Below the pieces are notes generated by a model, which was not told where the DNA came from, did not search any database, and worked only from the letters and a program-made list of their open reading frames with translations. A stretch of 64,000 nt of DNA from Imbricaverruca yamaguchii (taxonomy: Eukaryota; Arthropoda; Thecostraca; Neoverrucidae): the NCBI GenBank assembly GCA_034440575.1, contig JAOTOL010001554.1:62001-126000 (forward strand), in the 5' to 3' direction. Every line of letters starts with the position of its first letter. The stretch's first letter is position 1. This document shows positions 51,301-63,300 of this stretch, piece after piece. The translations under genes were made by a program, and so were the position numbers.

Positions 51301-54300
51301 GTATGTGTGTCCATGCATTGTGTCCACACCCTAAAATTAAACAAAGCATGCACTTGTAAGTGCATTATTGCTCAAATGAGTTTGGAGGTTTGGAACATTT
51401 TAATTGGTGTATTTCCATGGCATATTTGGACATCCCATCATACTTGTTTCAACATTTCAGCCTGCATGAAATATATGTAAGTATTGTTTGTCTTAGGATT
51501 TAATGCATGAATTATTCATAATAGAGTAAATTATAAAATGCTACTCAACATTATCATATTTGTTTTCAAATATATAAATGCATGGAACAAATGCTGATAT
51601 TTTCCAGGCCTTGACAGCAGACCCTAGACACTATTGAATGAGGTATTAGCATAGGGCTTTAGGGTTCTCTCGTTTTTTTTTGTACGCTGTCGCTGCTAAG
51701 TGCGTCTCGCTGCTGCCGACATCCCAGATACTTCTTCTAATAGCTGCCCTGTCCACAACAGGTGCTGATGTCTGACCTCACGTCTGCTGAGGTCGACGTG
51801 GTTTTGTGCTCTGGTGGTGCTACTTACGTCTCGCTGCTCCCGGCGGCTATACCGACGCGCCACTGCTGAAGCGCTCGCGTTTACATCAGACAACCTGCGT
51901 GTTACGGTGAGTCTACCAAGTGCAGATGGATAGTTATCGGGTTAGGGCTTTAGGGTTCGCTCGTTTTTTGTGTACGCTGTCGCTGCTAAGTGCTGTGCCC
52001 TGTCAACAACAGGTGCTGATGTCTGAGCTCACGTCTGCTGAGGTCGACGTGGTTTGGTGCTCTGGTGGTGTTACGTACGTCTTGCTGCTCCGGCGGATAT
52101 GTCGACGCGCATCTGAGGGCTGCCGTCACCTCTCCCAGACCTGTTGCACACTTTTTGATGTGCTGTGGCGCCTCTACTATTTGATGCGTCTTTGGTCTCG
52201 GCTGTTACTGTTGAAATGTATAAGCTCGTACTGCGCTGACAATACTGCAATAAAGCATGGTATTCATGATACTAGAATAACTTTATGTCTTTATGTCACG
52301 TGGAAGACTTCAGACGAATCTGTGGTGGCCCTCATCTGTTTGCATTTGAGACACTACGATAGGAGCCGAGCAAATGATTTGAGGACGTTTTATTCGTAAG
52401 AATCCTTGGTTACTTTGCGTCTCATTGAACCGCAAGGTTACATAGCGTCGCCGGCCTATCGCACAGATTGGTCGCGGGTGCACTCTGTAAGTGTCCGATC
52501 GAAGAGTACAACGCTCGACCAACTGAGCTACCGAGATTCGTGGCTTTTTATTCTTCATTCCAGAACATCGCTGCATTTTTGTGTAATGTATACACTCCAT
52601 TACTTAGTACTTCAATATACATACCATAATTTGTAAAACCGGAAAATTACTATATTACATGATTATGGCAAGATTATACACTCCATATCTTGGCAAGCCC
52701 AAAAAATTATACACTCCGAATCCAAGAACGAGAAGTGAAAATCCAACACTTCCCAGGGGTCAGTACTGGGGCCACTACTGTTCATTATATTTGTAAATAA
52801 CATTGAAAGTGGCCTAAGCAGTAATGTTTTGAAATTTGCCAATGATTTTAAGGTCTTTAGGGCAATAACAGGTCAAAATGAGCATATCTCGCTCCAAAAA
52901 GACTTAGACGAACTTGTGAAGTGGTCCGAAGAATGGCAAATGAAATTTAATTTTGATAAGTGCAAAATCATGCATGTAGGTAAGCAGCATATATGAAAGC
53001 TCCATACTTGATGGGTGGCCAAGTCCTATAAGTGACTCACAGGAGAAGGATTTAGGTGCTATTCTAAACATACAACTGGGGGCATCAGAACAGACCAAGG
53101 AAGCCAGGAAGAAGGCACTGAGAATGCTCGGGGCAATAAATATGAATGTATCATACAAAAGTGAGGAAGTGATCAGGAAGCTTTACTGTACATATGTCAG
53201 ACCACATTTGGAATACTGCATCCAAGCTTGGTCTCCTAGCTATGAAAAAGATTGTTGGCTTTTAGAAAGAGTGCAAAAGAGGGCTGCAAAAATGGTTAAT
53301 GGCATAAGCAACCCAGCATATGAGGAAAGATTGAAGAAATTGAATATGTTTTCACTTAGATATAGAAGGCTGAGAGGAGATCTCATCAAGGTCTTTAAAT
53401 TTGTCCATGGTCTGGGGAGGGGATATCTTGTGGAAATGTTTGAATCGAACAGAAATGATGGAATTAGGCCATAAATTCAAAATTAAAGTGAATTACAGCA
53501 GAACAAGGTTAAGGCAGACTTTCTTCACCAACAAGGTAGTAGAACACTGGAACCAGCTGCCAGAAAACATTGTCAGTAGCAGCACATTGAACATCTTTAA
53601 AAACAGCATAGACAATCATTATAAGAATAGAGGCAGTGCTGGAAAAACTGGAGTTTGCTGGTGTCATGCATACCAATACATTTTGCACTCCAGGATTGTG
53701 ACTAGACTAAATGAAATATTTTGTACTCCAGAAGGGAAAACGAAGAACAACATTGTTTGGCCGAGTGCTACCACTCAAAGTCCTTACCTGACAACAACTA
53801 GCAGTTTCCGCGACCCCAGCGCGCCGACCAGCCAATGTCACTACACATCCTTGAAAGGCAGTACAAAGCATACAGAGCGGGGCGCCTACAGATCATGGTC
53901 GTCAGAGCCTAGAGGTGTTATATAGCCTTGCGCTGGAGTACTCGCCAAGAAGCAACAGAAATCTCTAGTTGGCAAATCTGGGAGTACTTGGGGTAACCGG
54001 AGTATAAATTTGAAGCCTGGTTTCGCCAGTAAATGCTTTGAATGCGCAAACGAAGGTCGTTTTGTTAAAGGGACAACTTTTTTAGACACAATGAGCCCGT
54101 TCAATGCAAGAAAATCACTTCGAATTTCCTAAAATCCGCCCCGGAGCAAGCAAGTTCTCCGAGGCGATTACACCAAGAAACCAATGTCATTTGTGCACTT
54201 TTGCATGACTGTCGCATATTTTTTTGTAAATGTGTGCGAAGATAAACATGTGCCTTGAAATATAACAACATTTTGGGTTCATCAGTGTCAGTGATACCGA

Positions 54301-57300
54301 TATCGGAACGTAATACATGTTCCGAAATTTACTCCGATCCATTCCCTGTTCCCCCGCCCCATGAGCAGTTGTACTTCTAGGGCTGAGGTAGCGAATCCGA
54401 CCAGCTCTATCTAAGAATAAAAATAAAACCGCCTGTGAGCAGTTTTACAGGGACAATTTGTACTCCCCTCTAGCAACTCTAGATACTCCTAACTCGATCC
54501 TTGCTTCAAATAATCATTCCAGACATGAACTAAACAAGTACATAAAGGAACTTTCAATATTCATAAGAATCGTTTTCAATATCTTTTTTTTCAGCTTTTA
54601 AATGCAAAATAACTGTTTCTTGGTGGTGAGAATAAAACTGTTTTAGACGGATTGTTTTAGTATGAATTTTAGTAAACCATCATATATTCCAAAACAATAG
54701 TCCATCCATTCACGTGGTTTTTGCTGTGCCAGGTGTGCACAAGGCCCGGTGTGCGTTGTGAGCCGGTCTCGGGTGTCGGGTGTGAGTTTGTGAACTTCGC
54801 ATCAATTAAGTATACTTTTGTTACCATTTTCTCTACCATTGCTCATGAAGTTGGCTTATAACCTCATCCTTCGCTAATAATTTAACCACAGCCAATTTTG
54901 GGGTCTGAGGCAGAGCTGTGTATTATGCGTCGGTGGCAAATCATACGCACAAACTCGGAATAGCTGAAAGGTTGACCGGGTCATGAAATGCATTTTGGGG
55001 TGCTTGAGATTCTGGACAGCAACGGAAGTTAGCAATAATTCAAATTAATCGCGGGTGAACTCTGCTCATTAATTGTGGGACTAGTCCTTTGGAAAAGTGT
55101 TTGTTGAAGCATGATCCCGATGGTGTGGTCCGCCCAAGATGAGTGAGTGGGATTCATCCTGAGCTCTGCCAGGAGAAATGTTATTGGCGTATTCACAGTA
55201 CATCATGCCTATTTATCATAAATATTTGTTTGTGAACTTTGGGAATACATCACCCACCTACACTGAGGCAATATCTATACACTTTGCAGATATCATGGGT
55301 ATATTTTTTTGAGTACTTTGGCTACTGAGGGCATTTCCCACTAGGTTGCATTCCTTGGCACAATTGCACCTATTCATGACTTAGCTTGCTGACATATTGC
55401 TGACTTAGCAGTTAGCTATATGTAGATATATATTTGTATGGTACATGCAGCATGAAATGCTAACATTTATTTTTAATTCCATTAAAGCAATACTATCTGG
55501 TTATTGACAACTCATTTTTTTTATTTCAGCAAAGTTTTTGACATGGCTTAGTTTTCCAAGATGTTTATGCATACCAAAATGCTAACATTGGTTTTCGTTC
55601 CCACTAAAACAAAGCTAATTGTCACCAAGTGCATAGCTATTTTTTGGAATTCAGCTAAAAAATTCGTACTCCAGTTAAAAATTTTGTACTCCACTACCAA
55701 GAAAAAAAAGGAAATCCTACACTGCAAGGCTATGAAAACAATTGAATGTAACCAAATTCAGCACAGCGATGTTTGGTGCTTTCGTGACAAATTATAGTGC
55801 CACAGGACACTATGCAAACTTCGCAATTAAAAAAAAAAACATTTAACCTGCACAGCTGGGAGGCTATTATACTGGAAAGGACCTGGAACAATATAAAGAA
55901 TGCCATGAAAAAAACTGGGATGAAATATTTCCACTACAAGGGAGAATTATGGCATTCAAGTTGTTACCTGTGACAAAGTAAAAACCCAGTGACTCATTGA
56001 CACATGGCACTTGAAAAACATGAAAAACAATGGCACTTGGTCTGTTCTGGTGCCCCCAATTTTGCGTTTAGAATAACACCTAAATCCTTCTCTTGTTGAG
56101 TCACTGATAGTTAGTTAGTAATTAGGGCTTTAGGGCACATCGACTACATTGGTCATGCAGCGCCCATGTTGAGTCACTGAGAGCACTTGGCCACCCATCA
56201 AGTATGGAGCCTTCATATGCTGCTTTCCTACATGCATGATTTTGCACTTATCAAAATTAAATTTCATTTGCCATTCTTTGGACCACCTCTCAAGTTTGTT
56301 AAAGTCTTTTTGCAGCGAGATATGCTCATCTTCACCTGTTATTGCCCTAAAGACCTTCAAATCATCCACAAATTTGAACACTTTACTGCTTACCCCACTT
56401 TCAATGTTATTTACAAATATAATGAACAGTAGTGGCCCCAGTACTGACCCCTGGGGGCACTCCACTAAGAACATTTTGTCATGATGACTTTGTACCATTT
56501 AGCATCACTCTTTGCTGTCTACCTGAAAGCCACAACTCTATCCATTTTAAGATGCTACCTGCAACCACATGGGCCTGAAGCTGTATCATTAACTGTTTAT
56601 GGGGTACCTTGTCAAAGGCCATACTAAAGTCAAGATATGCTACATCAACCCGATTTCCCTGATGAAATTGTCTCAGTTCTGTGGCGAAGGTAAAAAAAAG
56701 TCCAAGGGATTTGTGAGATACGATCGTCCTTTTCTAAACCCATGTTGAGTATCTCGAATCAATTTGTTTCTTTCCAGATAACTATTCTATCCTTGATAAT
56801 TGATTTGAGTACCATGCAGCCTAGGGATGTGAGACTTACTGGCCTATAGTTTTCAACTTTCCCTCTTTCTCCTTTCTTGAAAATAGGAACTACATTTGCC
56901 CTTTTCCAATCGGTTGGATTTCATTTTGTGAAACTGATCTACAAAATATTGCACTAAGTGGAAATGCCAGTTCTTTTTCAGCTTTCTGTAATACCCTAGC
57001 ATAAATTTCGTCAGGTCCTGCTACCTTGTTTGGCTTTATTTTCCTGATATAATTGTAAACAACATCACTATCAATGAAATCAACATCATTTATCACAGCA
57101 CATGTCACTGAACTATGGTGTACGGTCGACAGATTGATCATATCTTCTAATGTAAACACTGATTTAAACTGCTTGCTCAGCTCCTCAACCATCTCAGTAT
57201 CCCCACCCAATATAGTCAAATTTACTTCCAGTGGACCAATCATGCTAGAAACTTTACTCAGCTCGTAGAAACTAAAGAACTTTTTACTGTCCCCATTACA

Positions 57301-60300
57301 GTTCCTAGCTAAATCTAGTTCTTTTGCTCACTTTGCTGCTCTGGTTCTTTGCTTCAGTGTCTCTAGGTTTTCAATACACCTTTAGATTAACAATATTTGA
57401 AGCTTCATTAAACACTCTAAATGCAGCTTTCTTAGCCTTAATTGCTTTTACCAAGTCTGGTGTAAGCTATGCTGGCTTTCCTACCCTTCTTTTGCATCTT
57501 TCCTTTTGGGGGACATGACTAATCTGAATTTCTTTCAATATTTGAATTTTTCCCATAATTCACAATTGAAAAATTCTTCTTCCCATCTGATGGCACTTAA
57601 AGCCTCATCCAATAGTCACTTCGTTTTTGCTGTGCCAGGTGTGCGCAAGGCTGGCTCACAACTGTGTGTGTCGTGAGCCGGTCTTGGTTGATGGGTGTGA
57701 GTTTGTGAACGCACTGATAAAGTATACTTTTGTTACCATTTTCTCTACCATTGCTCATGAAATTGGCTTATAACCTCATCCTTCAGTGTAGGATTTCCAT
57801 ATTTTTTTCTTGGTAGTGGAGTACAAAATTTTTACCTGGAGTACGGATTTTTCAGCTGGATTCCAAAAAAAATAGCTATGCATTTGCTGACAATTAACCT
57901 TGTTTTAGTGGGACTAAAAACCAATGTTAGGATTTTTGTTTGCATAAACATCTTGGCAAACTAAGCCATGTCAAAAACTTTGCTGCACTAAAAAAAATGA
58001 GTTGTCCATAACCAGGTAGTATTGCTTTAATGGGATTAAAAATAAATGTTAGCATTTCATGCTGTGTGTACCATACAAACATATGTACATATAGCTAACT
58101 GCTAAGTCAGCAACATGTCAGCAAGCTAAGTTATGAATAGGTGCAATTGTGCCAAGGAATGCAACCTAGCAGGAAATGCCCTCAGTAGCCAAAGTACTTA
58201 AAAAAAATATATACATGTGGTATCTGCAAAGTGTATAGATATTGCCTGAGTGTAGGTGGGTGATGTGTTCTCAAAGTTCACAAACAAATATTTATGATGA
58301 ACAGGCATGATATGGTGTGAATACACCAATAACATTTCTGCTGGCAGAGCTCAGGATGAATCAAATTCAAACTCATCTTGGGCATACCACACAACTGGGA
58401 TCATCTTCCAACAAACACTTCCGAAGGACTAGTCCCACAATTAATGAGCCGAGTTCACCCGCAATTAATTTGAATTATTGCTAACTTCCGTTGTTGTCCA
58501 AAATCCCAAGCACCCCAAAATGCATTTCATGGCCTGGTCAACCTTTGAGCCATTCCGAGTTTCTGCGTACGATTCGCCACTGACGCATAATACACAGCTC
58601 TGCCTCAGACCCCCAAAATTGGCTGTTGTTAAATTATTAGTGAAGGATGAAGTTATAAGCCAACTTCATGAGCAATGGTAGAGAAAATGGTAACAAAGGT
58701 ATACTTAAACGATGTCAACGAAGGTCACAAACGCACACCCGACACCACGAACCCGGGCTTAACGGCTTAACACACCTGGCACACTATTGGATATGGATGG
58801 CTATTGTTTTGGAATATATGATGGTTGAATACAAATTATACTAAAACAATCCGTCTAAAATAGCTTTATTCTCACCACCAAGAACCAGTTATTTTGCATG
58901 GAAAAGCTGAACAAAATAATTGAAAACGATTCTTATGAATATTAAAAGTTCCTTTATGCACTTGTTTAGTTCATGTGTGGAATGTTTAGTTGAAGCAAGG
59001 ATCGAGTTAGGAGTATCTAGAGCTGCTAGACGGGAGTACCTGTAAAACCGCCACACGGGCGGTTTTATTTTTCTTCTTAGATAGAGCTGGTCGGATTCGC
59101 TAACTCAGCCCGAGAAGTACAACTGTTCATGGGGCGGGGAACAGGGAATGGGTCGGAGTAAATTTCGGAACATGTATTACGGACCCTTCACTGACACCGA
59201 TGAACCCAAAATGTGGTTATATCTCAAGGCGCATGTTTATCTTCGCACACATTTACAAAAAAAAATATGCGACAGTCATGCAAAAGTGCACAAATGACAT
59301 TGGTTTCTTGGTGTAATCGCCTCGGAGAACTTGCTCGCTCCGGGGCGAATTTTAGAAAACTTGAAGTGATTTTCTTGCATTGCATTGTGTCTAAAAAAGT
59401 TGTCCCTTTCACAAAACGACCTTCGATTGCGCATTTAAAGCATTTACTGGCGAAACCAGGTTTCAACTTTAAACTCCGATTACACCAAGTACCCCTAGAT
59501 TTGCCAACTAGAGAATTCTGGTGCTCCTTGGCGAGTACTCCAGCGCAAGGCTATAGAACACCTCTAGGCTCCAGTGCAAGTTTCCAAAGAGTAATATGAA
59601 ATAGATATTCACTAATCTAAGTATGTTATATATCAAATAAAATATTGATAAATATTGAACCAATATTGAATAAATATTGAATTAATTATTGACTTTATGG
59701 ACACTAATATAGCGTTTTTCACATATGAAGCGCCAATGTTGTGCGGCTCATTGTCCGTATGTATGTCCTTTGTACTGCCTTTCAAGGATGTGTAGTGACG
59801 TTGGCTGGTCGGGGCGCTGGGGTCGCGGAAACTGCTAGTTGTTGTCAGGTATGGACTTTTAGTGGTAGCACTCGACAAAGCAATGTTGTTCTTCGTTCTC
59901 CCTTCTGGAGTACAAAATATCTCATTTAGTCTAGTCACAATCCTGGAGTACAAAATGTATTGGTATGCATGACACCAACAAACTCCAGTTTTTCCAACAC
60001 TGTCATCCTTCGCTAATAATTTAACCACAGCCAATTTTGGGGTCTGAGGCAGAGCTGTGTATTATGCATCAGATTTATTTGCTGGTAACTGACAAGAAAA
60101 TCATATGTACTTAGTCAGTGTCTACGTAATATGCATAAGTAATACACATCATTTTTGATACACACATACATATCATTTTTGATCATATCAAAGCATAGAA
60201 ACAAAGAAGTGGGCAATGGATGGTACCACAAGACAGGGAGTTGTGATCAGCTCAGCTTTGTCTCTCATAACTCATAGGAGCAATGCGCCTTCCTTTCACT

Positions 60301-63300
60301 GCTGGTCTCAGTACAATGCTATGCAAAATGAAAAAAACAAATCATTCATACTTCACCCTCAGCTCAGAGAGCACACCTACCTACATACACAGCCAATTCC
60401 CAGTGCGATACAGACGCAATACCACTACCTCACACTCAGTTGTAAGCGACGACGGTGTGCACTGTTAAGAGCTTGTTGCTGTTAAGAGCTATTAGCATTA
60501 GCAACTTTGCTAATGATAATAGCTCTTTGCTAATGCTAATGCTAATAGCTCTTTGCTAAGAGCTATTAGCATTAGCATAACCCTTAGCAACTTTGAGCTG
60601 TTAAGAGCTCAAAGTTGCTAATGGTTATGACATAATTTAAAAAATACCATGCATTGATTGGTTGAAAGACAGTTTTCATAACAGAACATGCTAACTCATC
60701 AAATTCTGATCAACGGCCTCCTGCACTCTGGAAGCGACTCTTAAAACTGTCAGTTTTTCCCACTATAGGGTGGCTCGAAAGCAGGTTTCTGGAGACGCAC
60801 AGGCCGAATTTGTAGTGATCGGAGGCCATTATATTCAGTGTGCAGGCACGAAGTTTGGCTCATTGCTGTCAGCATTTCCACTGGTTGTGGTTTCGTGTGG
60901 TGTGGTTCAGATGTCTGTGAGCTTGATGGTACGAAAAGTGCAGATATTTGGTAACTAAGTAGAATAACATGTTTGGTGGGTATTGTCTTCAATCCTGTAT
61001 TAGTTTGTCAGTGGTATTTTTGTTCCTTCTGCATATTTGTGCCGGAGTACATGTGGAGCCCATTCTATCCAGTATGAATCTGGTGTGCAAAAATGCTTTA
61101 AGAGATGAAATATCTTAAGAAGTGCCTTAATTCCCACCCTGGTGAACTTTGCCTGCTCTGTACACAAAGAATTTGTAGAACTAATGTGATCAGACCTTCA
61201 TATGTTGGTAGAAGCAGGTGCAGCATTTGTGAATACCATCATCTTTTTGCTATTTATGCACTGAACATGTGGGAGGCATTCAGGAAACAACATGTTCAGA
61301 TACCCCCACTTCCCTAGACAAATAATTGTTAGAACTAAGCAACCAGACCTTCATATTTGGTAGACAGGTTCATCATTTATCCAGTGTTGGAAAAACTGGA
61401 GTTTGTTGGTGTCATGCATACCAATACATTTTGTACTCCAGGATTGTGACTAGACTAAATGAAATATTTTGTACTCCAGAAGGGAAAACGAAGAACAACA
61501 TTGCTTGGTAGAGTGCTACCACTAAAAGTCCATACCTGACAACAACTAGCAGTTTCCGCGACCCCAGCACCCCGACCATCCAACGTCACTACACATCCTT
61601 GAAAGGCAGTATAAAACATATGACGGCGCATGAGCCGTCGGTGTTGCGCTAAAATTCGTAAAGAACCTTACTAAAACCGGCTATGCACAACGTCGGCGCT
61701 TTATATGTGAAAAACGCTATATTAGTGTCAATAAAGTCAATAATTAATTCAATATTTATTCAATATTGGTTCAATATTTATCAATATTTTATTTGATATA
61801 TAACATACTTAGATTAATGAATATCTATTCCATAATACTCTTGGGAAACTTGCGCTGGAGCCTAGAGGTGTTCCATAGCCTTGCGCTGGAGTACTCGCCA
61901 AGAAGCACCAGAAATCTCTAGTTGGCAAAACCTTGGTGTAGTCGGAGTATAAAGTTGAAGCCTGGTTTCGCCAGTAAATGCTTTAAATGCGCAATCGAAG
62001 GTAGTTTTGTTAAAGGGACAACTTTTTTAGACACAATGAGCCCGTTCAATGCAAGAAAATCACTTCAAATTTCCTAAAATCCGCCCCAGAGCAAGCAAGT
62101 TCTCCGAGGCGAAAACACCAAGAAACCAATGTCAGTTGTGCACTTTTGCATGACTGTCGCATACTTTTTTTGTAAATGTGTGCGAAGATAAACATGCGCC
62201 TTGAAATATAACCACATTTTGGGTTCATCGGTGTCAGTGAAGGGTCCGTAATACATGTTCCGAAATTTACTCCGACCCATTCCATGTTCCCCGCCCCATG
62301 AGGAGTTGTACTTCTCGGGCTGAGTTAGCGAATCCGACCAGCTCTATCTAAGAAGAAAAATAAAACCGACCATGGGAGGTTTTAAAAATACTCCCGTCTG
62401 GCAGCTCTAGATACTCCTAACTCGATCCTTGCTTCAACTAAACATTCCAGACATGAACTAAACAAGTACATGAAGGAACTTATAATGAGAATAAGAATGG
62501 GTTTGAATTCCTTCCCTCAGCTTTTTCATGCAAAATATTCTTCTTGGTGATGAGAATAAAACTATTTTAGCCGGACTGTTTTAGTATAATTTTCATTAAA
62601 CCATTATATATTCCCAAACCCATATTTATAGACTTGGTCAACATGGATTAAGTATGCTTTTGTTATTATTTTCTCTACCATTGCGCCTGAAGTTTGTTTA
62701 TAACCTCATCCTTCGCTAATTTAACAACAGCACAAATTATATATATGTCAGTCGTGTAGTAGGCTCTCATATTCTCTAGAGCTGTGTGCAGTCTCCACGC
62801 GAATCAGAAACATGTTATAATTTTCTGATGTAAGACTAACTCTCCTTATTTTGACAGCAGGAATAGTAAAACATATTTCGTTATTAAAATTGATGTGATA
62901 ATTTTATTTTATGGTCGCTTTTAACTTGTGCATATCAATATGCCGGGTATTCTCCCTCTATCTTGTTCCTGAGACCATGTGACCTATGACGAAACTTCCG
63001 CTGTAAAACCGGCTCATCGCGATGGGACCCACTGGGGCCATGAAACTCATTTGGGGAGCGTTCAAAATCTTGGCCACCAATCCGTCTAAAGACAACTGAA
63101 GTTAGCAATAATTCCAATGAATCGCTGGTGAACTCGGCCCATTAGTCGTGGGACCAGTCCCTCGGAGAAGTGTTTGTTGAAGGATGATCCCGGTTGTGTG
63201 GTCTGCCCAATGTGAGTCAGTGCGAGTCATCCTGATCTCTGCCAACAGATATGTTATTTGTAGGTCAGTGTCCTAAAATTACTTTGCCATTAACTGTGTG

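Larger units (their letters stand above)
39711..52751. mobile_element. DT1-b, 13-kb hAT-like element inside CR1-a, 8-bp TSD
   Basis: Left end CAGCGTTGGAAAAGTGGCCC, right end GAAAATCCAACACT(T). Flanking 8-bp duplication CCCAGGGG at 39703-39710 and 52752-52759. No transposase frame. It contains a full-length CR1 (40217-44976), a SINE2, a SINE1 piece, hairpin retroposons and a local tandem duplication. 44985-51650 is otherwise A/T-rich non-coding sequence partly shared with DT1-a. Confidence 0.9.
37100..53633 (+). mobile_element. CR1-a LINE, 5' truncated, split by DT1-b
   Basis: Segments 37100-39710 and 52752-53633 are one CR1 element. The first ends in the RT motif GVPQG at CCCAGGGG (39703-39710) and the second resumes with the same CCCAGGGG (52752-52759), then [14 protein letters not shown] sequence. 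5' truncated within ORF1. The 3' end is cut by element X1. Confidence 0.93.

Noticed and set aside
52480..52545. Possible tRNA gene (TAGCTCAGTTGG)
   Set aside because: Only the A-box half is tRNA-like; it is fused to the SINE2 body.
59213..59599. 128-codon frame in X2, with echoes in X1 and X3
   Set aside because: It recurs because the element recurs. Other copies have stops and the better frame changes strand; no hAT transposase motif was seen.
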